Positions 1 through 8,614 of a DNA stretch of 64,000 nucleotides are shown one piece after another. The translations under genes and the position numbers were made by a program. The notes under the pieces were generated by a model, which saw only the letters and a program-made list of their open reading frames with translations, ran no database searches and was not told where the DNA came from. The DNA is from Uliginosibacterium aquaticum (GTDB lineage: Bacteria; Pseudomonadota; Gammaproteobacteria; Burkholderiales; Rhodocyclaceae), in the NCBI RefSeq assembly GCF_012972705.2, contig NZ_JABCSC020000001.1:310001-374000 (forward strand), given 5' to 3'. How positions within the stretch are numbered: position 1 is the first letter of the stretch; each line of letters opens with the position of its first letter.

Positions 1-77
1 TTGGCCGTTCCGAGCCGGAGTTCACCTGGGAAGCGACCGACAAGGCCGCCGCCCTGCGCGCTGCCGCCGGACTCTGA
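1..77 (+). CDS. C-terminal end of an unidentified protein (partial)
   Basis: Reading from base 3, an open frame of 24 codons ends in TGA at 75-77. The tail reads ...EFTWEATDKAAALRAAAGL, which has a normal helical composition. A strong hairpin terminator follows about 30 bases later, as expected at the end of a real gene. Too little is present to name the protein. The upstream part lies outside the window. Confidence 0.5.
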   Translation, partial: GRSEPEFTWEATDKAAALRAAAGL

Positions 78-107
78 GAGCAGGGAGCCCGGCTCCCGGA
101 GCACTCG

Positions 108-136
108 AAAGCCTGCACATGTGCAGGCTTTTTTAT
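108..136 (+). terminator. Rho-independent terminator
   Basis: GCCTGCACATGTGCAGGC at 111-128 is a perfect 18-base palindrome flanked by AAA on the left and a T-rich tract on the right. It ends the partial gene before it. The symmetry means it could also stop transcription from the other side. Confidence 0.85.
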
Positions 137-186
137 TTTCGGGGAGTGGTGGTCGAGTTTTCTTCCCGCAATTGCCGGGTGCGGGC

Positions 187-215
187 AATAAAAAAGCCAG
201 ACTCAGATGTCTGGC
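187..215 (-). terminator. Rho-independent terminator of the tRNA-Gly gene
   Basis: On the minus strand GCCAGAC, a 6-base loop and GTCTGGC (209-215 with 196-202) are followed by a run of T. It lies just downstream of the 3' end of the tRNA. Confidence 0.8.
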
Positions 216-227
216 CGGCCGGATTCC

Positions 228-301
228 TGGAGCGGGCGATGGGAATCGAACCCACGGCTCTAGCTTGGGAAGCTAGGGTATTACCATTATACGACGCCCG
301 C
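228..301 (-). tRNA. tRNA-Gly (anticodon CCC)
   Basis: The minus strand reads GCGGGCGTCGTATAATGG... and ends ...CGCCCGCTCCA. The 7-bp acceptor stem (GCGGGCG with CGCCCGC), a D-arm and the T-arm core GGTTCGATTCC are all present. The anticodon stem CTAGC/GCTAG encloses the loop TTCCCAA, so the anticodon is CCC, which reads GGG. The 3' CCA is encoded. The gene has its own terminator about 13 bases downstream. Confidence 0.95.
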
Positions 302-313
302 TCGGGCCGCCGA

Positions 314-1489
314 TTATCCCGCAAAGCGGCGCCGGACGGAACCCCCGTGCGTGGTTTGGGACATATTCTCGAGAGCCAGGCGCAGATGCTGCTCGAAGCG
401 CTCAACGATATGACCCCAGTGCAGCGTTTCGACCCGCGCGCGACCCGCGTCTGAACATCGTTGCCGCAAGGCGGCATTGCTGGCCAGCTGGCAGGCTGCG
501 TCAATGAAGGCGGCTTCGTTGCCGCTGGGAGCGGTCAGGCCTTGTTCGCCGCTGATGATCAGTTCGGCCGCCGCCGCTTCGTGGTAGGCCACCACAGCCA
601 CTCCGCTGGCCATCGCTTCGGCTACGACGTTGCCATAAGTTTCGCTGAGGCTGGGGAACAGGAAGAGGTCTGCGCTGGCGTAGTGGCTGGCCAGATCCTC
701 GCCGTGGCGGGCACCGGAAAACTGGTGGAGCGGATGTTTTCTTTCGAGGGCCTTGCGCGCCGGGCCGTCACCGACCCATACCATGCGCGCGCCGGGCTGT
801 TGTAGCTGGATGGCAGCGAAGGCGGCGGCGGCCAGGCCGAGATTCTTTTCCGGCGCAAGACGGCCGACATTCATGACAACCAGATCATTTTCGCCTGCGC
901 CCCACTGGCGGCGCAGCGCCTGGCTGCGCCTGGAGGGCGAGAACAGGCGGGTATCGACGCCGCGGCCGAGAACCTGTGCACCGCTGATACCGGCTTGTCG
1001 CAGCTGCTTGACCAGCGTTTCGGTCGGGGCCATGGTGACCCCCGCGCGCCGGTGAAAGCCATGCAGCCAGCGGCGCACCAGTGGCGTGAGCAGGGCCGCA
1101 CCGTAGTGACGGCTGTAGCCATCGAAATGGGTGTGGTAACTGGAGCTGAGTGGGAGGTCCAGTGCCTCGGCGGTTTTGAGGGCAGACCAGCCGAGGGGGC
1201 CTTCGGTGACAAGATGCACAATGTCCGGGCGTTGTGCCTGCCACAGCCGGCGTAGCTGGCGCCCGGCGGGCAGACCGAACTGGAGGCCGGCATAGCCGGG
1301 CAGGGGCAGACCCGCGACGAGAAAATCTGGAGTCGTTGGGCTTTCTTCGCGTTGGCGCGGGCGGATGATCTGAACCTGATGGCCCTGACTGCGTAAGCCG
1401 GCGACCAGGCGGGAGATGGTCATGGCGACGCCATTGACCTCAGGAGGCCAGGTTTCGGTGACCAGCGCAATCTGCAGAGCGGCTTTCAT
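314..1489 (-). CDS. GT4-family glycosyltransferase
   Basis: A 391-residue two-Rossmann-domain (GT-B) retaining glycosyltransferase. The N-terminal acceptor domain starts with ALVTETWPPEVNGVAMTI. The C-terminal nucleotide-sugar domain carries NVGRLAPEKN near residue 210 and the E-x7-E signature as SETYGNVVAEAMASG near residue 290. It overlaps the upstream glycosyltransferase by 4 bases, so the two are translationally coupled. Together with the PlcP-like phosphatase at the head of the operon, this suggests transfer of sugar to a lipid such as diacylglycerol; that acceptor is inference. Donor sugar cannot be read from sequence. The extreme C-terminus is basic. Confidence 0.85.
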   Translation of the reverse strand: MKAALQIALVTETWPPEVNGVAMTISRLVAGLRSQGHQVQIIRPRQREESPTTPDFLVAGLPLPGYAGLQFGLPAGRQLRRLWQAQRPDIVHLVTEGPLGWSALKTAEALDLPLSSSYHTHFDGYSRHYGAALLTPLVRRWLHGFHRRAGVTMAPTETLVKQLRQAGISGAQVLGRGVDTRLFSPSRRSQALRRQWGAGENDLVVMNVGRLAPEKNLGLAAAAFAAIQLQQPGARMVWVGDGPARKALERKHPLHQFSGARHGEDLASHYASADLFLFPSLSETYGNVVAEAMASGVAVVAYHEAAAAELIISGEQGLTAPSGNEAAFIDAACQLASNAALRQRCSDAGRARVETLHWGHIVERFEQHLRLALENMSQTTHGGSVRRRFAG

Positions 1490-2667
1490 GCAGCCAGCTC
1501 CTGGAGCAAGGGATGGGTTGTGCGCGGGCGACGCAGGCTGCGATAAAGCTCGGCAAGGCGGGCGGTGAGGGCATGATCAGTCCAGCCACGCGCCCATTCG
1601 AGTCCGAGCTGGCGCATCTGGCGGGCGAGCTCGGGTTGCTCTAGCACCTGCACGATGGTGGCGGCGAATGCTGCGACGTTGTCTGCCGGGGTGAGGGCGC
1701 CGGAGCCGGCGGCGAGAACGTCGCGGGTGCCCATCTCGGCCAGCGCCACCACCGGCAGGCCAGCAGCCATGGCTTCGATGAGCACCAGCCCCTGGGTCTC
1801 GGTGCGCGAGGCGAAGACGAACAGGTTGGCGGCGGCATAGCAGTCCGGCAGAGCGGTGACGCGATCCATGTAGCCAATGAAGCGTACCGCGTGAGCCAGG
1901 CGCATCTTGTCGACTTTCTCCTGCAACGTACGCCGGGCCGGTCCTTCACCGGCAATCACCAGCAGCAGTTCGGGCTGGCTGCGCAGGGCGTGCGGCAGGC
2001 TGTCGATCAGGAAGTCGATGTTCTTCTCGTGCGCAGCACGGCCCACGTAAAGTGCCACCGGGCGGTCCGAAGGAATGTTGTGCTCGCGTCGGAAACGAGC
2101 TCCGTCGCCGCGGCCGAAATGCGCCAGCGGTACGCCGGTGGGCAGGATGTGCAGCGGCCGCGCTACACCATAGGCTTGCAGTCGTTCGGCGAGCGGCGAT
2201 GAGGGAACGACGATGGCATCCAGTCCGTTGCACTGCTGACGCGACACACGCCGCGCCAGACCACGCAGGCTGGCTGCGGGCAGGAAGGGTGCGTAGTGGT
2301 GCAGATATTCCTCGAACAGGGTGTGGTAACTGGCCACCACCGGCAAGTTACAGGCGCGGCTGGCAGCCAGCCCGGCGCCGTGTGCACAGAATGGTGTGTG
2401 GATATGAATCAGATCGCAGTCGCGCGCCGCTTCGATGGCGGCCTGACGAAACACGGCGGGCCTTACGAAACGGTCTTCCGGGTCCAACGGCACTCGCCAG
2501 CCAGCCAAGCGCTGGATTCCCGCTTCGTCGGCCTCGTTTTCATAGCGTGGGGCGATCAGCAGGGTTTCAATGCCGCAGTGTGCGAGTTGTTCGCGGTAGG
2601 TCTGGATCGCGGTGGAGACCCCGTTGATGCGGGGGAAGTAGACGTCGGACAGCATCAGTACGCGCAT
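1486..2667 (-). CDS. GT4-family glycosyltransferase
   Basis: A 393-residue GT-B glycosyltransferase related to, but clearly diverged from, the next gene in the operon. It starts MRVLMLSDVYFPRINGVSTA, the usual glycine-rich acceptor-side loop of GT4 enzymes. YVGRAAHEKN near residue 208 and the E-x7-E motif in SRTETQGLVLIEAMAAG near residue 288 mark the donor domain. It lies 3 bases downstream of the phosphoesterase gene and overlaps the second transferase through ATGA. Relatives make glycolipids, including glycosyl-diacylglycerols, or surface polysaccharides. The phosphoesterase neighbour favours glycolipids. Confidence 0.85.
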   Translation of the reverse strand: MRVLMLSDVYFPRINGVSTAIQTYREQLAHCGIETLLIAPRYENEADEAGIQRLAGWRVPLDPEDRFVRPAVFRQAAIEAARDCDLIHIHTPFCAHGAGLAASRACNLPVVASYHTLFEEYLHHYAPFLPAASLRGLARRVSRQQCNGLDAIVVPSSPLAERLQAYGVARPLHILPTGVPLAHFGRGDGARFRREHNIPSDRPVALYVGRAAHEKNIDFLIDSLPHALRSQPELLLVIAGEGPARRTLQEKVDKMRLAHAVRFIGYMDRVTALPDCYAAANLFVFASRTETQGLVLIEAMAAGLPVVALAEMGTRDVLAAGSGALTPADNVAAFAATIVQVLEQPELARQMRQLGLEWARGWTDHALTARLAELYRSLRRPRTTHPLLQELAA

Positions 2668-2670
2668 GAT

Positions 2671-3462
2671 TCAGAGACTCTCCACGGCCAGTTCGCTGGC
2701 CTCGGTTTCGGAGCACGCGGCGCGCGCCCATTCGATGAGTTCGAGGCGCCCGTCGAGATGCTCGACGATGGCCGTGCAGCTATCCACCCAGTCGCCGCAA
2801 TTGACGTAGCGCAGGCCATCGATTTCGCGGATCGTGGCCCAGTGGATGTGGCCACAGACCACGCCATCCAGGCCGCGTGTGCGGGCTGCATGAGTGACGC
2901 TGGCCTCGAAATCGAAGATGAACTGCAAGGCTGTCTTGACCTTGCGCTTGGCATAGCCAGCGAGTGACCAGTAGCCGCTGATGCCCAGCTTGCGCCGCGC
3001 CCACGACAGCCACACGTTCAGCCGCACCAGCAGGTTGTAGGACACATCGCCCAGTACTGCGACCCATCGATGGTGACGCGTTACCTGGTCGTATTCGTCG
3101 CCATGCACCAGCAGCAGGCGTTTGCCATCGGCGGTTTCATGCACCCACTCGCGCTCGACGCGGATGTCGCCAAAGCGCATGCCGCAGTAAAGGCGCAGCG
3201 CCTCGTCGTGATTGCCCGGGATGAGGATGATTTCTTCGCCGTGGCGGGCGCGGCGCAGCAGTTTCTGGATCACCGTGTTGTGGCTGGCGGTCCACGCCAG
3301 CGAGCGCTTCATGGCCCAGAAATCGATGATGTCTCCGATCAGGAAGACCTTCTCGGCCGGGTGCTCGCGCAAAAAAGCGAGCAGGCGGTCAGCCTGGCAG
3401 GCACGAGTGCCGAGGTGGATATCCGAGAGGAACAGGGTGCGTACGCGGGACATGCGGCGCAT
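2671..3462 (-). CDS. PlcP/LpxH-like calcineurin-type metallophosphoesterase
   Basis: A 263-residue binuclear metallophosphoesterase. All metal ligands are visible: DIHLG (residues 14-18), GDIIDFW (43-49), GNHD (83-86), HGDEYD (120-125) and GHIH (204-207). Automatic annotation usually names such proteins UDP-2,3-diacylglucosamine diphosphatase. The phrases FLSDIHLGTRACQAD, SHNTVIQKLLRRAR and GYWSLAGYAKRKVK, and the adjacent glycosyltransferases, fit the PlcP phospholipase C family better; that family frees diacylglycerol from phospholipids during phosphate starvation. This is inference from remembered family features. Starts at 3462 and 3453 are both possible; GGAGA precedes the first closely. 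It heads a three-gene operon. Confidence 0.75.
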   Translation of the reverse strand: MRRMSRVRTLFLSDIHLGTRACQADRLLAFLREHPAEKVFLIGDIIDFWAMKRSLAWTASHNTVIQKLLRRARHGEEIILIPGNHDEALRLYCGMRFGDIRVEREWVHETADGKRLLLVHGDEYDQVTRHHRWVAVLGDVSYNLLVRLNVWLSWARRKLGISGYWSLAGYAKRKVKTALQFIFDFEASVTHAARTRGLDGVVCGHIHWATIREIDGLRYVNCGDWVDSCTAIVEHLDGRLELIEWARAACSETEASELAVESL

Positions 3463-3524
3463 TCTCCGCAGGCACTGTTGCAGTCTTGTGACCCCGTCCG
3501 GCGGCCGGTCGGGCAGGGGGCGCG

Positions 3525-3533
3525 TGATAAACT
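3525..3533 (+). promoter_or_regulatory. Possible extended -10 promoter of thiS
   Basis: TGATAAACT matches an extended -10 element (TGn plus TAAACT). Initiation would fall near 3540, giving a leader of about 30 bases before thiS. That is too short for a TPP riboswitch, and no THI-box motif is seen. No good -35 hexamer is visible. Confidence 0.4.
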
Positions 3534-3571
3534 CGCGGGTGCTTCAACCCAGCTGTCCGAGGTTTCTCACC

Positions 3572-3775
3572 ATGCTCCAAATCACCCTGAACGGCGACCG
3601 CCGTTCCCTCGCCAGTGGCAGCTCTGTGCTGAACCTGCTCGAAGAACTCGAACTGGTCGGTAAGCGCCTGGCTGTCGAGCGCAATGGCGAGATCGTTCCC
3701 AAGGGCCTGCATGCCAGTACGGTGCTGGCAGAGGGTGATGCGCTGGAAATCGTGGTTGCAGTCGGTGGCGGCTGA
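3572..3775 (+). CDS. thiS: Sulfur carrier protein ThiS
   Basis: A 67-residue ubiquitin-like sulfur carrier for thiazole synthesis. It begins [20 protein letters not shown] and ends in the diagnostic Gly-Gly (VVAVGGG), whose C-terminus is adenylated and turned into the thiocarboxylate. The start is the ATG that gives the normal family length; the frame stays open far upstream but that part has no ThiS similarity. thiG follows 55 bases downstream, as in many betaproteobacteria. Confidence 0.93.
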   Translation: MLQITLNGDRRSLASGSSVLNLLEELELVGKRLAVERNGEIVPKGLHASTVLAEGDALEIVVAVGGG

Positions 3776-3830
3776 GCCGCGCCCGCCTCTGCGTTTTCCC
3801 CAGCCTCCCGTATCTTTCAGAAAGCTCATC

Positions 3831-4616
3831 ATGAACGACCCCCTGCTGATCGCCGGCCGTGAATACCATTCCCGCCTGCTGGTGGGTACCGGCAAGTACA
3901 AGGATTTCGACGAAACCCGCCGCGCCATCGACGCTTCCGGCGCCCAGATCGTCACCGTGGCTGTGCGCCGAGTGAACCTTGGCCAGAACGTGGGCGAGCC
4001 GAACCTGCTCGACGCTCTGCCGATGAAGGATTTCACCTACCTGCCCAATACCGCCGGCTGTTATTCGGCTGACGAGGCCGTGCGTACCCTGCGTCTCGCA
4101 CGTGAGCTGCTCGATGGCCATGATCTGGTCAAGCTCGAAGTGCTGGGCGATCAGACCACTCTCTTTCCGAACATGCCCGAGACCCTGAAGGCTGCCGAGA
4201 CATTGGTGCGCGATGGTTTCAAGGTCATGGTCTACTGCTCGGATGACCCCATCCAGGCCAAGATGCTCGAAGAGCTCGGCTGTGTGGCCGTGATGCCGCT
4301 GGCGTCCCTGATCGGCTCCGGCATGGGCATCCTGAATCCGTGGAACCTCAAGCTGATCATCGAGCAATCGAAGGTGCCGGTGATTGTCGATGCCGGCGTG
4401 GGTACCGCCTCGGATGCCGCGATTGCGATGGAGCTGGGCTGCGATGGCGTGCTGATGAACACCGCTATTGCCGCAGCGAAGGATCCGGTGCTGATGGCCG
4501 GCGCCATGAAGAAGGCTGTGGAGGCCGGCCGCGAAGCTTTTCGCGCCGGCCGCATGCCGAAGAAGCTGTACTCGGCTACGCCGAGTTCGCCGACCACCGG
4601 CCTGATTGGAAGCTGA
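3831..4616 (+). CDS. thiG: Thiazole synthase ThiG
   Basis: A 261-residue TIM-barrel enzyme. It condenses deoxyxylulose 5-phosphate, dehydroglycine and sulfur from ThiS into the thiazole phosphate of thiamine. Lys101 in LVKLEVLGD is the Schiff-base lysine. The phosphate-binding segments [12 protein letters not shown] and [20 protein letters not shown] are intact. The ATG at 3831 gives the usual length and removes an upstream open stretch that overlaps thiS. It is cotranscribed with thiS and followed by trmB after 4 bases. Confidence 0.95.
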   Translation: MNDPLLIAGREYHSRLLVGTGKYKDFDETRRAIDASGAQIVTVAVRRVNLGQNVGEPNLLDALPMKDFTYLPNTAGCYSADEAVRTLRLARELLDGHDLVKLEVLGDQTTLFPNMPETLKAAETLVRDGFKVMVYCSDDPIQAKMLEELGCVAVMPLASLIGSGMGILNPWNLKLIIEQSKVPVIVDAGVGTASDAAIAMELGCDGVLMNTAIAAAKDPVLMAGAMKKAVEAGREAFRAGRMPKKLYSATPSSPTTGLIGS

Positions 4617-4620
4617 GCGC

Positions 4621-5343
4621 ATGACAGACTCTAACGACAAGCCGGATAGCTCCGCTGGTGAGCCCACAGGGCGCTTCTCGCGCCAGCCGATCCGTAGTTT
4701 TGTATTGCGCCAGGGGCGCATGTCTGACGCGCAGAAGCGCTACATGGACGAGCTTCTGCCGCGCTTTGCGATCCCCTACCGTGAGCAGACGCTGGATTAC
4801 GCCGCCACTTTTGGCCACAGCGCGCCGGTGGTGCTGGAAATCGGTTGTGGCATGGGTGACACCACGGCGAAGATCGCCCGCATCCGTCCGGATACCGACT
4901 TCATCGGCATCGAGGTGCACGGCCCCGGCGTGGGCAATCTGTGCAAGCTGATTGACGAGCAAGGTCTGACTAATCTGCGCGTGATGCAGCACGACGCCAC
5001 GGAGGTGGTGCGCGACATGCTGGCGCCGGATTCGCTGGCCGGCATTCATGTGTATTTTCCGGACCCCTGGCCGAAGAAGCGCCATCACAAGCGGCGCATC
5101 CTGCAACCAGCTTTTGTGGCGCAACTGGCCTCGCGCCTCGCGCCCGGCGGCTATCTGCACTGTGCGACGGATTGGGAAGAGTATGCCCAGTTCATGCTCG
5201 AGACGCTCTCCGCCGAGCCCTTGTTGCAGAACACGGCGGCCGACTATGCCGAGAAGCCGGACTATCGCCCGCTGACCAAGTTCGAAGCGCGTGGTTTGCG
5301 TCTTGGGCATGGGGTGTGGGATCTGGTTTTCAGACGCGTTTGA
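4621..5343 (+). CDS. trmB: tRNA (guanine-N7-)-methyltransferase TrmB
   Basis: A 240-residue SAM-dependent methyltransferase that makes m7G46 in the tRNA variable loop. Diagnostic stretches are [16 protein letters not shown] (SAM binding, about residues 78-93), [27 protein letters not shown] (the TrmB signature) and ATDWEEYA. The N-terminal 35 residues are polar and probably disordered, ending in the [16 protein letters not shown] lead-in. It starts 4 bases after the thiG stop, so it is likely read from the thi promoter. Confidence 0.95.
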   Translation: MTDSNDKPDSSAGEPTGRFSRQPIRSFVLRQGRMSDAQKRYMDELLPRFAIPYREQTLDYAATFGHSAPVVLEIGCGMGDTTAKIARIRPDTDFIGIEVHGPGVGNLCKLIDEQGLTNLRVMQHDATEVVRDMLAPDSLAGIHVYFPDPWPKKRHHKRRILQPAFVAQLASRLAPGGYLHCATDWEEYAQFMLETLSAEPLLQNTAADYAEKPDYRPLTKFEARGLRLGHGVWDLVFRRV

Positions 5344-5455
5344 GGCCGCAAAGAGTGATTCTGGCGTCCTTGCGCCTCCTTGCCGCGCTGAGCGTACTGT
5401 TTGCGTCGGCACGCCGCGCCAGAAACGTTTCACTTCATTTAGCGGCCACCTCGTG

Positions 5456-6025
5456 ATGAGCGCGCCGCTCGCTCTGCCGCCCACGCGCATCCTCGGTATT
5501 GATCCGGGCCTGCGCATCACCGGCTTCGGCGTGATCGAGCGCCAGGGCAGCCAACTGCATTACGTTGCCAGTGGCTGCATCCGCACGCCGGATGGCTCTC
5601 TGCCCGAGCGTTTGAAAGTGATCCTGGCCGGGGTGCAGGAAGTGGTTGATACCTACCATCCAGCTGAGGCTGCGGTGGAAATCGTGTTCGTGAACGTCAA
5701 TCCGCAATCCACCTTGCTGCTCGGGCAGGCGCGCGGGGCGGCGATCTGCGCACTGGTAAGCCGCGATCTACCGGTGTCCGAATACACCGCGCTGCAGGTC
5801 AAGCAGGCGGTGGTCGGCTACGGCAAGGCAAACAAGGAACAGGTCCAGCACATGGTCAAGCGCCTGCTGCAGCTTGCAGGCGATCCGCAGGCGGATGCGG
5901 CGGATGCACTGGCGGTGGCTATATCCCATGCGCATGGCGGTGCGGCGGCCGGTGGCCTGCTGGCAATGGCCAAGACTTCGCGTAAGCGGGGCGGGCGACT
6001 GATGAGTCTTCCTGAGAGAAAGTAA
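5456..6025 (+). CDS. ruvC: Crossover junction endodeoxyribonuclease RuvC
   Basis: A 189-residue Holliday-junction resolvase that works with RuvAB. The acidic quartet is present: Asp in [14 protein letters not shown], Glu in [14 protein letters not shown] and the two Asp of [12 protein letters not shown]. The family's [12 protein letters not shown] stretch is intact. A usual position after the catalytic Glu (often Gln) is Ile here. The ATG at 5456 gives normal length; a GTG sits one codon upstream. A 112-base gap separates it from trmB. The C-terminus is basic, as is usual. ruvA and ruvB are not in the window. Confidence 0.94.
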   Translation: MSAPLALPPTRILGIDPGLRITGFGVIERQGSQLHYVASGCIRTPDGSLPERLKVILAGVQEVVDTYHPAEAAVEIVFVNVNPQSTLLLGQARGAAICALVSRDLPVSEYTALQVKQAVVGYGKANKEQVQHMVKRLLQLAGDPQADAADALAVAISHAHGGAAAGGLLAMAKTSRKRGGRLMSLPERK

Positions 6026-6030
6026 GAGCG

Positions 6031-6060
6031 GCCTCTGGCCGCGAGCTCGCGGTCAGAGGC
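6031..6060. repeat. Long intergenic hairpin, family A copy 1
   Basis: GCCTCTGGCCGCGAG is followed at once by CTCGCGGTCAGAGGC, which makes 15-base arms with a single mismatch. It starts 5 bases after the ruvC stop, so it may act as a terminator or mRNA 3' stabiliser. A related hairpin lies at 7077-7108. Confidence 0.7.
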
Positions 6061-6080
6061 GGTGTCAAAGCCCTGTTCTC

Positions 6081-6136
6081 GTAGGGCGGACTTCAGCCCG
6101 TTATTCATGTGTGGTGTGCGACTGAAGTCGCACCTA
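6081..6136. repeat. REP-like inverted repeat pair
   Basis: GTAGGGCGGACTTCAGCCCG at 6081-6100 faces GTGCGACTGAAGTCGCACCTAC at 6115-6136. Each half is a small palindrome around ACTTCAG or CTGAAGT and carries GTAGG at its outer end, the style of proteobacterial REP/BIME elements. The right half ends 2 bases before the stop codon of the fructosamine kinase gene. Confidence 0.7.
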
Positions 6137-6138
6137 CA

Positions 6139-7038
6139 TCAACGCCCGAGCTCGGTGGCGAGCATGGCCGCCATGCGTTCGGCCTGGCGCAGGTAGCCGC
6201 CACCGAAGAGATTCAGGTGGTTGAGGACGTGATACAGGTTGTAGAGCGCCTTGCGCTGCTCATAACCCTCAGCCAGCGGCCAGTTGGCGCGGTAGGCTGC
6301 GTAGAACTCCAGCGGCAAACCTCCGAAAAGCTCGCTCATCGCGACATCCGTGTCGCGGTCTCCGAAGTAGCAGGCCGGGTCGAACAGTACCGGCGTGCCA
6401 TCAGCCAGCGCCGCCAGGTTGCCGCTCCACAGATCTCCATGCAGCAGGCTGACAAGCGGCCGGTAATCGACAAACAGCCCCGGCGCGCGCTCGGCGATGC
6501 GCTCGCCATTGCGCTGCAGATCCCCTTTGAAGCCCTTGCTGGCGGCGAGTGCGAACTGCGGCTGGAGGCGTCTCTGCACGAAGAATTGAGACCAGTTGTC
6601 GGTTTCAAGGTTGCGCTGCGGGGTGCTGCCGATGAAATTGTCCTGCGCCCAGCCGTAATGCTCGCCGGTGCACTGGTGCAGGGCGGCCAGCGCTGCGCCG
6701 GCGCGGCGGGCCGTGGCCGCGTCGCGCAGCGGGCTCATGTCCAGCCATTCCAGAAACAGGAAGGCTTGATCTGCCGCTTCACCAATCCCCAGTACGGCCG
6801 GTACCCGGATTGCATCACAGTTGGTCAGTGCCTGAAGGCCATCGGCTTCAGCTGCGAACATGGCTGCGTCATGTGCTGGACGGAGTTTGGCGAAGATTGC
6901 GCCCTCGGGGCCTTCAAGCTTGAGTGTGGTGTTGATGTCTCCGCCGCTGACGGGCGTCACCGAATCGATGCGGAAGGCGGTGCCGAAAGCGGCCCGGGCT
7001 TGCGCTTCAAGTTCGGCATGCAACGAAGCGGAGAGCAT
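6139..7038 (-). CDS. Fructosamine kinase family protein
   Basis: A 299-residue small-molecule kinase of the fructosamine-3-kinase group, predicted to phosphorylate ketosamines on glycated proteins or free glycated amines so that they break down. The N-lobe carries SGGDINTTLKLEG and AIFAKLRP. The catalytic loop is LLHGDLWSGN and the metal-binding loop is LFDPACYFGDRDTD. Length fits the family. It is transcribed from the gap next to argH, where a hairpin repeat stands just upstream of its start. The substrate in the cell is unknown. Confidence 0.9.
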   Translation of the reverse strand: MLSASLHAELEAQARAAFGTAFRIDSVTPVSGGDINTTLKLEGPEGAIFAKLRPAHDAAMFAAEADGLQALTNCDAIRVPAVLGIGEAADQAFLFLEWLDMSPLRDAATARRAGAALAALHQCTGEHYGWAQDNFIGSTPQRNLETDNWSQFFVQRRLQPQFALAASKGFKGDLQRNGERIAERAPGLFVDYRPLVSLLHGDLWSGNLAALADGTPVLFDPACYFGDRDTDVAMSELFGGLPLEFYAAYRANWPLAEGYEQRKALYNLYHVLNHLNLFGGGYLRQAERMAAMLATELGR

Positions 7039-7076
7039 GGTAGCGATCCTTCAAGCGTGCGCTTTTATGGGAAACG

Positions 7077-7108
7077 GCCTCTGGCCACGAGTGCTTGCGA
7101 TCAGAGGC
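7077..7108. repeat. Long intergenic hairpin, family A copy 2
   Basis: GCCTCTGGCCACGAG and GCTTGCGATCAGAGGC form an imperfect hairpin whose first arm matches the one at 6031-6045 except for one base. It lies between the argH stop and the start of the fructosamine kinase gene. The two copies bracket that gene. Confidence 0.7.
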
Positions 7109-7125
7109 TATTCCTCCTGTGGTGC

Positions 7126-8541
7126 TTACTTTGCGAGGCGTGCCCGGGCACGGACAATTGCCGCGCGGACCTGCTCTGGCGCGGTGCCGCCGATGTGGTT
7201 GCGCGCGGCCAGCGAGCCTTCGACGGTGAGCACCGCAAAGATGTCATCACTGAGCTTTTCCGGCGCGCCCGGCACATGGGCCATAGAAGCGCGCAGCTCT
7301 TCGAGTGACATGTCGGGCAGGTCGCAGCCCTTGGTCTCAGCGGCACGCACGGCGAGCGCCACGGCTTCGTGCGCATCGCGGAAGGCGAGGCCTTTCTTGA
7401 CGAGGTAGTCGGCCAGGTCGGTGGCAGTGGCGAAGCCGAGCTTCAGGGCCTCGCGCATGTTGTGCGCCTTGACCTTGATGCCGGTAATCATGTCCGCATA
7501 GATGCGCAAAGTGTCGATCATCGTGTCGGCGGCATCGAAGATCGGTTCCTTGTCTTCCTGATTGTCCTTGTTGTAGGCCAGCGGCTGGCCCTTCATCAGG
7601 GTCAGCAGCGCGATCAGGTGGCCATTGACGCGGCCGGTCTTGCCGCGCACGAGCTCGGGTACGTCGGGGTTCTTCTTCTGCGGCATGATCGAAGAGCCGG
7701 TGGTGAAGCGGTCGGCCAGATCGATGAAGCCGAAGCGCGGGCTCATCCACAGGATCAGCTCTTCCGAGAGGCGCGACAGGTGCATCATGGCCAGCGCTAC
7801 GGCGGCACAGAATTCGATGGCGAAGTCGCGATCCGACACGGCGTCCAGCGAGTTCTCGCAGACTTCGTCGAAGCCCAGCTCGCGCGCCACGAATTCGCGG
7901 TCGATCGGATAGGTGGTGCCGGCCAAGGCGGCGCTGCCCAGCGGCAGGCGGTTGACGCGGCGGCGTACGTCGGCAAAGCGCTCGGCATCGCGGCGCAGCA
8001 TTTCGCTGTAGGCCATCAGGTGGTGGCCGAAAGTCACCGGCTGGGCGATCTGCAGGTGGGTGTGGCCGGGCAGCGGAGTGGCGGCGTGCTCTTCGGCAAG
8101 ATTCAGCAGATTGGTCTGGAAGTCGCCGATCAGGGCAAGGATGCTGTCGATGGTGTCGCGCAGCCACAGGCGGATGTCGGTGGCAACCTGGTCGTTACGC
8201 GAGCGGCCGGTGTGGAGGCGCTTGCCGGCCATACCGATCAGGGCGGTGAGGCGTTGCTCGATGTTCATGTGAACGTCTTCGCCGTCCAGCGTCCAGACAA
8301 ATTCACCGCGTTCGATTTCGCCGAGAATCTGCGCCATGCCGCGTTCGATGTCGGACAAGTCCTGCTCGCTGATGATGCGCTGCCTGGCGAGCATCTTCGC
8401 GTGGGCGAGTGACCCGCGGATATCCTGCGCAGCCATGCGGCAGTCGAAGAACACCGAGGCGGTGTAGCGTTTCACCAGATCCGAGACGGGTTCGGAGAAA
8501 CGACCGGACCAGGTACCGGTGGCGGATGATTTATCAGTCAT
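7126..8541 (-). CDS. argH: Argininosuccinate lyase
   Basis: A 471-residue cytosolic enzyme of the fumarase/aspartase superfamily. It splits argininosuccinate into arginine and fumarate, the last step of arginine synthesis. The superfamily signature [12 protein letters not shown] is intact near residue 285. ExxDVHMNIE (residues 83-92 region) and [11 protein letters not shown] are further hallmarks, and the catalytic His lies in LPGHTHLQ. It is divergent from the AlgZ/AlgR-type pair across 73 bases, the same arrangement known around argH in Pseudomonas. Confidence 0.97.
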   Translation of the reverse strand: MTDKSSATGTWSGRFSEPVSDLVKRYTASVFFDCRMAAQDIRGSLAHAKMLARQRIISEQDLSDIERGMAQILGEIERGEFVWTLDGEDVHMNIEQRLTALIGMAGKRLHTGRSRNDQVATDIRLWLRDTIDSILALIGDFQTNLLNLAEEHAATPLPGHTHLQIAQPVTFGHHLMAYSEMLRRDAERFADVRRRVNRLPLGSAALAGTTYPIDREFVARELGFDEVCENSLDAVSDRDFAIEFCAAVALAMMHLSRLSEELILWMSPRFGFIDLADRFTTGSSIMPQKKNPDVPELVRGKTGRVNGHLIALLTLMKGQPLAYNKDNQEDKEPIFDAADTMIDTLRIYADMITGIKVKAHNMREALKLGFATATDLADYLVKKGLAFRDAHEAVALAVRAAETKGCDLPDMSLEELRASMAHVPGAPEKLSDDIFAVLTVEGSLAARNHIGGTAPEQVRAAIVRARARLAK

Positions 8542-8614
8542 AATCGCGGAATTCTTGAATCAGCTTTCGGGTTCGGGCCGCAACGAAGTGGCCCGTCAAG
8601 GCCGGTAAATAACC

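Noticed and set aside
3534-3571. TPP riboswitch before thiS
   Set aside because: The leader is only about 30 bases and has no THI-box core.
3582-4721. Minus-strand frame of 379 codons
   Set aside because: It is antisense to thiS-thiG, which are certain; no recognisable motif.
5344-5455. Inverted TTCTGGCG...CGCCAGAA before ruvC
   Set aside because: The arms are 8 bases and about 50 bases apart, within chance for this composition.
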